Positions 1 through 5,030 of a stretch of DNA of 5,030 nucleotides are shown one piece after another. Positions within the stretch are counted from its first letter, which is position 1. Every line of letters starts with the position of its first letter. The notes beneath the pieces were generated by a model. That model did not search any database, was not told the DNA's origin, and was given only the letters and a program-made list of their open reading frames with translations. Source of the DNA: Bacteroidales bacterium (GTDB lineage Bacteria; Bacteroidota; Bacteroidia; Bacteroidales; UBA932); assembly GCA_017509375.1 (NCBI GenBank), contig JAFWPT010000325.1, positions 1 through 5,030 on the forward strand, read 5' to 3'. Both the position numbers and the translations under genes were made by a program.

Positions 1-562
1 GAGTGCCGTCGTTTACCAGTATGTTCAGGGCTTCGGAGAGCGCCACGTCGGGATCCGACTTGTAGGTTGCTCTGTTGTTTGCCAGCGTTACGGGGCCATA
101 GATGTCGAATTTGGGAATGAACTTGCCGTCGGACTGGTCGATATAGTAATCCTGCACCGAAGCGGTGGAACCAGCACCGTTCCCGTTAAAGAAATCTTCA
201 AAATTGGCTACCGACTTCTTGAATGCGAGGTCGGGATACTGGACAAGGATTACCATGAAGGTACGTTCTCCCGTCTGACGTCCGCTGCGCCTGGGAGAGG
301 CCGACTTTGCGCTCCTGCGTGCCGCCGCGGCCTTCCGTACGCCTGTCGTAAGCGTTGCTGACCGGAGATAACCGTCGGGTCCGGCTTCCACTACGTTACC
401 GCTTTCGTCCGTCATCCAGTTAAGGTGCTCGTCGCCATGCAGATAGTAATTGACAACACTGCCGTCGGGCTGGGTGTATTTATGCAGCCCCGGAGATGCC
501 GGACCGGCCGAGAGTGCCGTGCACAGGGCGGAAAACAACAATATGGCTGATATTTTTTTCAT
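1..562 (-). CDS. M6-family (immune inhibitor A-like) secreted metalloprotease, N-terminal part (3' end outside window)
   Basis: The frame opens at ATG 562-560 and stays open to the window edge, giving 187 codons. Residues 1-19 form a Sec signal peptide (MKKISAILLFSALCTALSA) with a plausible signal peptidase I site after LSA. Cys14 has Leu before it, so it is not a lipobox. Residues 25-70 carry the pattern I recognise from the start of Bacteroidetes M6-type peptidases: 'YTQPDGSVVNYYLHGDEHLNW', then D-E-S-G-N-V-V and D-G-Y. A basic, Ala/Arg/Ser-rich linker (about 75-100) leads into the peptidase domain: 'TFMVILVQYPDLAF', an 'FEDFFNG' helix, 'SVQDYYIDQSDGKF' and 'DIYGPVTL'. The zinc-binding HExxH would lie beyond the window, so activity cannot be judged. 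The start sits one base after the stop of the upstream lipoprotein gene (TAA-G-ATG) and no Shine-Dalgarno is visible, so coupled translation is likely. Family call by memory of motifs; no search was run. Confidence 0.87.
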   Translation of the reverse strand, partial: MKKISAILLFSALCTALSAGPASPGLHKYTQPDGSVVNYYLHGDEHLNWMTDESGNVVEAGPDGYLRSATLTTGVRKAAAARRSAKSASPRRSGRQTGERTFMVILVQYPDLAFKKSVANFEDFFNGNGAGSTASVQDYYIDQSDGKFIPKFDIYGPVTLANNRATYKSDPDVALSEALNILVNDGT

Positions 563-563
563 C

Positions 564-2447
564 TTACTTGAATCTGATAATCATTCCCGTACCGTCTTCA
601 GAAAGCAACCAGGCGGTATCGCCGTCCACCTTGAGAACATCTGCGCTCAGCGAGGACGACGTTTGAGTGCCAATGGATGGACTTACGTTAACGCTCAGGT
701 TGTCAACGGTCTGTCCTACGGTCAGAGATGCCGGAATTCCAGATATTTCCACCAGGTCGTAGGTGAAGCCGTCGGCTATGACGAAAGATGAAGCGGAGGA
801 GGTCGTAATCCAGCTCTGGTCTTCTCCCGGATTGCATATCCAGGAAGCGTCGGCATAGTTGTAGAGTCCGAAGTTGCTCAGCTCCAGGAGGCGGTCTGTG
901 TCCATCGCGCCCTGTGAACCGGCTTCATAAACGTAAATCTGCCGCAGGTCTTCGCGAAGATAGAAATCATAGCTCACTCCGGCGCTCACGCGGTAGAAAA
1001 TCGGATATTGACCGTTGGACGTCCATGTGAGTGATCTGCCGATTCCAGCGTTCTGCCTGGTACTTGTGGAAGTGACCACCAGCCCATCGTCTGCGGAGGA
1101 AGTATTGGCGTACAACTTGAATTCGATATTCACGGCAGTACAGGGGACATTTCTCACCACATACCAGCCCCATCCGGATACGGGTTCCTTCTCCGGAGCC
1201 TTTACGAACTGCCCCACGGTAGTATATGTGCCGGAACCGAAGTTGCCTCGCAGACCGAAGTGCGCCACTTCGTATTCCGTGGGCTCCACCACCGCTTCTC
1301 CGCTTGAACCGGCGGCAAGGAGGAAGAACTTCGAAAGGTCGGAAGAGATGTAGATGTCCGACTCCTGCTTGAGGGGAAAGGTGTGGACACCGCTGCCGGA
1401 CGGTACGCATTCAATATAGTAACCGACCATTTTCTTTGTGCTGTTGCGCACGCCGTAAACGGTACCGGAGCCTGTATCATTGATGCTTATGTTCTGCCCG
1501 GCCGGAATTCCGGATGCCTTGAACCATCCCCAAAGCTCGGAGGGACCGAAGTCGACAGAGACATCACCGTACTGTGCCTTGAGGTTGCATTTCGGCCAGG
1601 CGCTCAGCGCGCTCATCAATATTAGATCAGCCCTTGCAATGTCTTTGGAAGAGGATGTCGTGCGTTCGAGTATGGTTTCTCCTCCCGTCTTAAGTGCAAT
1701 CGTGTACTTGTAATTGCCGCACGGCATAGGGACATATACCGAAACGTCCTGCATGGAAGACAGGCCCAGGCTAATGCTGACAGACCCTGTCCCTTCCGGG
1801 GCTTCGATTTCGGAAACTGCTTTCGTGAGAGGGATTTCCCCGTCTTCCACCGTTACGTTTTCCGCATCGGCGTCAATCCTGCCTTCATCGAGGCCGAGGT
1901 TGCTCACCGGAAAATCGCCGCTCAGGCGGACATCGGGAGAAGACAGCACCAGGGAAATGGCGTTTGCTGGAACGTCTTTGACGGTAAGTTTCAGCAGACC
2001 GGCAACGTGGTAGAACGGCATCATTCCGTCCGTAACGGTAGCCGCCATGGGAAACCGGCAGGCTCGCGACAGCTCTTCATGCTGCCATTCGGAGGGGAAG
2101 GTGAATACGTCCGCCGCCTTTACCATGGTAGCGGGATACCATGCCCGGGTAAAGTTGTATTCGCGTCCTGGTTCGCCGGTGAAGGTAAATACTCCGTCGA
2201 CCTTTTCGCTGGTGAATACGCAAAGTTCTCCCGTCCCGGAATCCAGAACGGCAACTTCGTCACCTGCTTCCCAGGAGAACGTTCCGTCGTCGTCGATGAG
2301 GGCTCTGGTCTTTTCCGACATGATGCCGGTTAGGGTGTAAGTCTTGCCTTCGGAGGGAATATCGACAGGTTGTTCCTCCTTCTCCGGGGTGCAACGGACG
2401 AAAAAGATCGGCAGCGCGCAAAGCAAAATGTAAAGATAATGTTTCAT
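564..2447 (-). CDS. Fimbrillin-like surface protein with two tandem C-terminal modules (putative lipoprotein)
   Basis: A 627-residue exported protein of unknown function. The N-terminus is hydrophobic (residues 4-17) and ends in F-V-R-C-T at Cys19, followed by the acidic stretch PEKEEQ, which resembles a Bacteroidetes lipoprotein surface-export signal. Arg before the Cys is atypical for a lipobox, so lipidation is uncertain. Residues 30-285 look fimbrillin/Mfa-like: 'TFSWEAGDEVAV' at 56-67, 'AWYPATM' at 102-108, 'YHVAGLLKLTV' at 146-156 and 'VLSSPDVRLSGDF' at 167-179. This part is a paralogue of the gene just upstream. Residues 305-400 and 424-530 are two copies of a ~120-aa module, each with a GW start, a Y-D-x-Y-x-x-x-D-L motif and an 'AGS' turn followed by 'xFGL'. 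SusE/SusF-like glycan-binding modules are one possibility, unproven. Residues 560-627 form a small beta-rich end domain. It starts 14 nt after the upstream gene, behind AGGGAGGA. Confidence 0.88.
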   Translation of the reverse strand: MKHYLYILLCALPIFFVRCTPEKEEQPVDIPSEGKTYTLTGIMSEKTRALIDDDGTFSWEAGDEVAVLDSGTGELCVFTSEKVDGVFTFTGEPGREYNFTRAWYPATMVKAADVFTFPSEWQHEELSRACRFPMAATVTDGMMPFYHVAGLLKLTVKDVPANAISLVLSSPDVRLSGDFPVSNLGLDEGRIDADAENVTVEDGEIPLTKAVSEIEAPEGTGSVSISLGLSSMQDVSVYVPMPCGNYKYTIALKTGGETILERTTSSSKDIARADLILMSALSAWPKCNLKAQYGDVSVDFGPSELWGWFKASGIPAGQNISINDTGSGTVYGVRNSTKKMVGYYIECVPSGSGVHTFPLKQESDIYISSDLSKFFLLAAGSSGEAVVEPTEYEVAHFGLRGNFGSGTYTTVGQFVKAPEKEPVSGWGWYVVRNVPCTAVNIEFKLYANTSSADDGLVVTSTSTRQNAGIGRSLTWTSNGQYPIFYRVSAGVSYDFYLREDLRQIYVYEAGSQGAMDTDRLLELSNFGLYNYADASWICNPGEDQSWITTSSASSFVIADGFTYDLVEISGIPASLTVGQTVDNLSVNVSPSIGTQTSSSLSADVLKVDGDTAWLLSEDGTGMIIRFK

Positions 2448-2453
2448 CGTGCG

Positions 2454-2461
2454 TCCTCCCT
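2454..2461 (-). promoter_or_regulatory. Shine-Dalgarno-like site for the 627-aa gene
   Basis: Read on the minus strand, AGGGAGGA begins directly after the TAA stop of the upstream gene and lies 6 nt before the ATG at 2447. It supports that start codon. Many Bacteroidetes genes lack such a purine-rich site, so its presence here is notable. Confidence 0.6.
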
Positions 2462-3289
2462 TTATTTCCAGTTGTCATCATCGGATGCGGTTCCGTAAGG
2501 TTCGCAGACTCCGGATAAAAGTACGAGTGCCGCTCCTTCTACGGTTGCCGTTTCCAGCGTGTATTTATGGGCCCGGTCGAAACTTACGCCTGCCGAAGTG
2601 TGCACGCTCAGCTTTTCTTCACCGCTCCCGTCCTTTGCCGTCACGTTTATGTTGTATCTCCCTACGGGGACGGGAATGGTAAAGGATACGTCTTGCCCGT
2701 CGGTATGAGGACAGCTCACGGTTATGACTCCGGTGCCGGAGCTTGCGCTTATCTGCATGGCGGATCCGGATGCGGCCAAGGCAAAGTTCCCGCTAAGTGC
2801 TGCCTCGGGAGAACTTAATATGACCTGCTCAACGGAGGACGGAGCGTCCTTGACGTTTACTGTGAGATATGCTCCAAGATGCTTGAAATGCAGAACATTG
2901 CTGCCGTCTTCCACGGCCGCATGCATCAATATTCCGGCGCCACCTTCAAGACTGGCGGCAGAATAAGACGAGGGGACGGTCACCGAAGCCGTACTTCCGG
3001 CGGCTATCGTGACCGGAAAAAGGGCACGCTGCGAAAAACGGGATCCCGCAGGGGCTGTAGCGCTGAACCGGCCGCTGCCGGTCTTAGATTCAAACGGCAC
3101 GAACGTCCCGCCTGACGCGTCCCATACGGCAATCTTGTCTCCCTTGTCCCAGGAGAAGGCGCCGCCGTCGCCGAGTGAGGCTTTGGTCGCCGGAGCGTCA
3201 AAAGTCCACTCCACCAGACTGTCCGACGAAGGGGACAGTCTCGCACAGGAGGCCAGCGCCAGCAAAGAAAGAACCAGGACTCTCTTCAT
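2462..3289 (-). CDS. Fimbrillin-like lipoprotein
   Basis: A 275-residue putative lipoprotein. Residues 1-15 (MKRVLVLSLLALASC) are a short signal peptide with a canonical lipobox L-A-S-C; the mature N-terminus would be Cys15. The residues after it (ARLSPSSDS) lack the acidic run often linked to surface export in Bacteroidetes. The body matches the Mfa/fimbrillin-like pattern: 'AFSWDKGDKIAVWD' at 44-57, 'RALFPVTI' at 88-95, 'VLHFKHLGAYLTVNVKDAP' at 132-150, 'ILSSPEAALSGNF' at 157-169 and 'FTIPVPVGRYNINV' at 203-216. It parallels residues 30-285 of the downstream protein in the same order, so the two are paralogues, but it stops after this domain. The tail ends 'TASDDDNWK'. It starts 3 nt after a 43-codon ORF that contains its Shine-Dalgarno (GAGGAG, 9 nt before ATG) and ends 14 nt before the next start. 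Mfa/FimA-type fimbrial subunits share this fold, but a structural, binding or regulatory role is equally possible. Confidence 0.88.
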   Translation of the reverse strand: MKRVLVLSLLALASCARLSPSSDSLVEWTFDAPATKASLGDGGAFSWDKGDKIAVWDASGGTFVPFESKTGSGRFSATAPAGSRFSQRALFPVTIAAGSTASVTVPSSYSAASLEGGAGILMHAAVEDGSNVLHFKHLGAYLTVNVKDAPSSVEQVILSSPEAALSGNFALAASGSAMQISASSGTGVITVSCPHTDGQDVSFTIPVPVGRYNINVTAKDGSGEEKLSVHTSAGVSFDRAHKYTLETATVEGAALVLLSGVCEPYGTASDDDNWK

Positions 3290-3292
3290 GGC

Positions 3293-3424
3293 TTACCACT
3301 CCTCGTTTCTTGTGGACATATTCTCTCCCGAAGCATTGGCGGAAACATTCCCGCTGTTCTGGCACATGACTCCCGCTCTGATTGCAAGAATGGTCAGAAG
3401 CGGTGTTGAATAGTTTTCTTTCAT
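3293..3424 (-). CDS. 43-aa small peptide, Bacteroidales-type leader ORF of the lipoprotein/protease operon
   Basis: A short ORF from ATG 3424-3422 to TAA 3295-3293, with an in-frame stop 15 nt upstream of the ATG, so the start cannot be much earlier. The product begins MKENYSTPLLTILAI, continues with a 'VMCQNSGNVSA' centre and ends 'GENMSTRNEEW'. This layout (MK-x-x-Y-x-x-P at the front, a Cys/Ser-Gly patch in the middle, a Gly/Asn-rich polar stretch and a terminal Trp) resembles small hypothetical proteins I recall from Bacteroidales beside surface lipoproteins and proteases; this is memory, not a search. There is no signal peptide, although residues 9-20 are mildly hydrophobic. Its stop is 3 nt before the lipoprotein start and its last codons form that gene's Shine-Dalgarno. 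It could be a functional peptide, a translational leader, or both. A longer overlapping frame (84 codons, 3198-3452) runs through the lipoprotein start and is less plausible. Confidence 0.68.
   Translation of the reverse strand: MKENYSTPLLTILAIRAGVMCQNSGNVSANASGENMSTRNEEW
3299..3304 (-). promoter_or_regulatory. Shine-Dalgarno of the 275-aa lipoprotein gene, inside the upstream small ORF
   Basis: On the minus strand GAGGAG lies 9 nt before the ATG at 3289. The same bases are the two Glu codons of the small ORF's last residues (E-E-W-stop), so ribosomes finishing that ORF arrive at the next start. This fixes the lipoprotein start and suggests translational coupling. Confidence 0.65.
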
Positions 3425-3475
3425 TATTATACGTTCTTAGACCAGGTCCCATGTATATGCTGCGCCCTCGGTAGC

Positions 3476-3488
3476 GGTTATAATAACC
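3476..3488. promoter_or_regulatory. Short palindrome, possible operator
   Basis: GGTTAT-A-ATAACC is a perfect 6-bp inverted repeat around one base. It lies about 52 bases upstream of the small ORF start and overlaps the first two bases of the neighbouring inverted-repeat element. Such an odd-length dyad could bind a dimeric regulator or be an insertion footprint; nothing else in the window repeats it. Confidence 0.3.
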
Positions 3489-3536
3489 CCATGGAGGCGA
3501 CTAAAAGATTTTTCACTTCGTTCAGAATGACAGTCT

Positions 3537-3579
3537 CATGTCATTTAGAAGCAGGTCCATGTCATTCTGAGGCAGGTTC
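3537..3579. repeat. Two direct copies of a 22-bp unit at 21-bp period
   Basis: Units 3537-3558 and 3558-3579 match at 18 of 22 positions (consensus CATGTCATT..GA.GCAGGT.C). They lie inside the inverted-repeat element; the first contributes to hairpin 1, the second forms the left arm of hairpin 2. A further GCAGGT occurs just outside at 3631-3636. Confidence 0.6.
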
Positions 3580-3593
3580 ACCTGCCTCAGAAT
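3564..3593. other. Perfect 14-bp hairpin (possible bidirectional RNA stem or terminator-like structure)
   Basis: ATTCTGAGGCAGGT (3564-3577) is exactly complementary to 3580-3593 with TC between; as RNA the loop would open to about 4-6 nt. On the minus strand it lies 45 nt past the GLUG gene stop. It is not followed by a U-run in either direction, so a classical intrinsic terminator is not supported. Confidence 0.55.
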
Positions 3594-3637
3594 CTACTTT
3601 TAGTCACCTCCTTGGGGAAAGATTCGAGGTGCAGGTA

Positions 3638-5030
3638 CTACTTATAATATTCTTCTCCCTTGGCAATGAGCGATCCCGGGACCGGATAGTCACAACCGGC
3701 AGGGATATTCCAGCCTAAGGATGAACCATAGTTGTTACTGCCAATCGTCAAAACATAATTATGGGCGTTAAAGGTTTCGCAAGTAGCGCTGCTTGCTATT
3801 TCAGAAGCGGTTTTCTTCGTAAGATTATCCTTCGTAGTATTGTTATTTATGGTCACGTTGGTATCATCTGCAACATAATAGCAGTAATGCAACTCGCCAT
3901 AGCTTTCAGCATTGCCGACGAATCCTCCGAATAGGGAATCAGGAGAGGTTATGCTTGAGACTAAAGTATAACTATTGCGGATACGAGTGCGATTCTTGTT
4001 GGTATTCGAGCTGGCGAATCTTCCGACGAATCCACCGACTTTGGTTCCGCCGCCAACCGTCACACTTGTTGCGATTACTCCGCAATTATCGATTGCGATG
4101 TACTGTGCTTGATTATTGGAGACGAATCCCACTGCACCACCCGTACGGGCTTCGTTAGAGGCACCGGAACGTGTAGTCGTAACGTTCATAGCAGTAAGGC
4201 AGTCATAGACGCATACGCGGGAGTTAGCATTACTGTTATTTACCTGGACCAGGCCGGCGATACCGCCCACGTCGTACGATTCACTGGAAACCGTACCTTT
4301 GGCAAAACAGCTGCTGACGACAGAACCGTTTATAATGCGTCCTGCAATGCCACCCGAGCAGTTCGCCGAGGCATTAATGGTAGCATCATTGCGGCAGAAG
4401 GAAATGAACGAAATGGCCGAAGGGGCAGCACCTGCAGCGCCCATATCTCCGACGATACCACCAACATAGCTGGTGCCGCTAACAGTACCCTTGTTTACGC
4501 ACTCGACAATAGTTCCGCCGTGAATTTGCTGGCCTACAATGCCACCTGTATAGGAAACCGATGATGTTACCGAGCCGTTGTTCGTGCATCCGGAAATAGC
4601 AGTGCTTGAGGTAGACTGATATAATCTTCCTGCAATCCCACCAGTATATGTAGCTGAAGAAGTAATCGTAGCATTATTTGTGCATCCGGAGACACTTGCT
4701 GCGCCCCTTACAATTCCGGCAATGCCTCCGACACAGGAGTTATCAGTTGACCCGGTCTTTGTAATGCTTCCAGAAACCGTCAAATCTTTGATTGATGCAC
4801 TTCCGTTCACATAGGCAAAAATCCCGGCAAACGCACCAGTTTCACTGATGTTTACATTCTGCAGTTCTTTATTATTTCCGTCGTAAGTGCCGGTGAATTG
4901 ATGGTCACTATCTCCAATCGGCGCCATCTGGACATTCTTGAAATCAATATCCGCAGTCTGCTGATAGTAAGCACCAAGGAAATCAGCTGCTGCAAGTGAG
5001 CCATAGCCGTTTGTGATGTAAGTATTTATA
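3638..5030 (-). CDS. GLUG-repeat surface protein, C-terminal 463 residues (5' end outside window)
   Basis: The frame is open from the window edge (first whole codon at 5029) to TAG at 3640-3638. An internal Met at 4927 is not the likely start, because the 34 codons before it continue the same domain (ITNGYGSLAAADFLGAYY, then QTADIDF). The opening 'TADIDF...MAPIGDSDHQFTGTYDGNN' is the typical lead-in to GLUG repeats. Nine G-G-(I/A/F)-(A/V)-G turns follow at visible residues 101, 130, 162, 190, 226, 255, 297, 332 and 368, spaced 28-42 residues apart, most preceded by a C-x-N-x-(G/A)-x-(V/I) strand. The C-terminal 60 residues (from 'NLTKKTASEIASS' to 'GCDYPVPGSLIAKGEEYYK') form a non-repeat end domain with no recognisable sorting signal. 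GLUG proteins are surface or secreted, often adhesin-like; the ligand is unknown. Composition is more AT-rich than the genes downstream. Confidence 0.9.
   Translation of the reverse strand, partial: INTYITNGYGSLAAADFLGAYYQQTADIDFKNVQMAPIGDSDHQFTGTYDGNNKELQNVNISETGAFAGIFAYVNGSASIKDLTVSGSITKTGSTDNSCVGGIAGIVRGAASVSGCTNNATITSSATYTGGIAGRLYQSTSSTAISGCTNNGSVTSSVSYTGGIVGQQIHGGTIVECVNKGTVSGTSYVGGIVGDMGAAGAAPSAISFISFCRNDATINASANCSGGIAGRIINGSVVSSCFAKGTVSSESYDVGGIAGLVQVNNSNANSRVCVYDCLTAMNVTTTRSGASNEARTGGAVGFVSNNQAQYIAIDNCGVIATSVTVGGGTKVGGFVGRFASSNTNKNRTRIRNSYTLVSSITSPDSLFGGFVGNAESYGELHYCYYVADDTNVTINNNTTKDNLTKKTASEIASSATCETFNAHNYVLTIGSNNYGSSLGWNIPAGCDYPVPGSLIAKGEEYYK
3914..4729 (-). repeat. Protein-level GLUG repeat array
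   Basis: Nine diverged units of about 28-42 residues within the surface protein, each centred on a GGxxG turn. Eight carry a Cys before the turn-linking strand (visible residues 116, 148, 177, 212, 241, 277, 316 and 383); one has Ser instead ('RNSYTLV'). The first five units are most regular; the last three are longer and more diverged. Confidence 0.8.

Larger units (their letters stand above)
3487..3617. repeat. 131-bp MITE/REP-like element with 21-bp terminal inverted repeats
   Basis: The ends, 3487-3507 and 3597-3617, are inverted repeats matching at 19 of 21 positions; both share CCCCA...GGAGG...GACTAAAAG when read inward. Inside are an imperfect hairpin (3521-3532 with 3539-3550, 10 of 12 pairs, 6-nt loop) and a perfect 14-bp inverted repeat (3564-3577 with 3580-3593), so the whole can fold as a closed three-way junction. 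The 'TTCACTTCGTTCAGAATGACA' type core resembles intergenic repeats I recall from several bacterial genomes. No coding capacity is apparent and no clear target-site duplication is visible. It separates the GLUG gene (20 bases from its stop) from the small-ORF operon, and may have moved in, act as an RNA processing or termination structure, or carry regulatory sites. Confidence 0.72.

Noticed and set aside
450..791. 113-codon plus-strand ORF over the protease/lipoprotein junction
   Set aside because: Antisense to both the protease signal peptide and the end of the lipoprotein gene; no independent evidence.
967..1410. 147-codon minus-strand ORF in another frame of the 627-aa gene
   Set aside because: Arg/His-rich shadow translation fully inside a frame with signal sequence, domain motifs and internal repeats.
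3009..3413. 134-codon plus-strand ORF across the lipoprotein start and small ORF
   Set aside because: Antisense to two coupled minus-strand frames, with no family resemblance and no Shine-Dalgarno-like support.
3198..3452. 84-codon minus-strand ORF starting MGPGLRTYNNE as an alternative to the 43-aa peptide
   Set aside because: It would overlap the lipoprotein gene by about 90 bases in another frame and reads as low-information sequence, while the 43-codon frame ends 3 nt before the next start and has family-like features.
3537..3579. CRISPR array
   Set aside because: Only two imperfect copies at 21-bp period with no spacers; they belong to the inverted-repeat element.
3559..3620. Intrinsic terminator for the GLUG gene
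   Set aside because: The hairpin is strong but no T-run follows it on the minus strand, so I list it only as a structured repeat.
4109..4564. 151-codon plus-strand ORF opposite the GLUG gene
   Set aside because: It is antisense to a well-supported repeat-coding frame; its composition follows from the complementary Gly/Thr/Asn codons, and it has no ribosome site or recognisable motif.

Overview
The window reads as Bacteroidales (Bacteroidota) DNA of moderate GC. The evidence is fimbrillin-like lipoproteins with the F-S-W-x-x-G-D signature, an M6-type secreted peptidase opening with the 'QPDGS...GDE' prodomain pattern, a GLUG-repeat surface protein, and a small peptide ending in 'EEW' of a type I recall from gut and oral Bacteroidales. 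The genus cannot be fixed from this sequence. All genes lie on the minus strand, so the window is read from right to left.

Layout in the direction of transcription: (1) 5030-3638, the 3' part of a GLUG-repeat surface protein, cut off at its N-terminus by the window edge and visibly more AT-rich than the genes after it. (2) 3637-3425, a 213-base intergenic stretch. Most of it is a 131-bp element (3487-3617) with 21-bp imperfect terminal inverted repeats, two internal hairpins and a 21-bp-period direct repeat, which looks like a MITE- or REP-type repeat. A short palindrome abuts it at 3476-3488. (3) 3424-3293, a 43-codon small ORF. (4) 3289-2462, a 275-aa lipoprotein with a fimbrillin-like fold signature. 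(5) 2447-564, a 627-aa surface-type protein whose first ~285 residues are a diverged paralogue of the preceding gene, followed by two tandem ~120-aa modules and a short C-terminal domain. (6) 562-1, the first 187 codons of an M6-family (immune-inhibitor-A-like) secreted metalloprotease, running off the window.

The small ORF, both fimbrillin-like genes and the protease are packed with gaps of 3, 14 and 1 nucleotides, so they almost certainly form one translationally coupled operon. The end of the small ORF carries the Shine-Dalgarno sequence of the next gene. A reasonable inference, not shown by the sequence, is a cell-surface module in which two related envelope proteins accompany an exported protease. 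The GLUG protein could be co-transcribed or separate; I see no clear Bacteroidetes promoter (TTTG/TAnnTTTG) or classical intrinsic terminator in the intergenic region.
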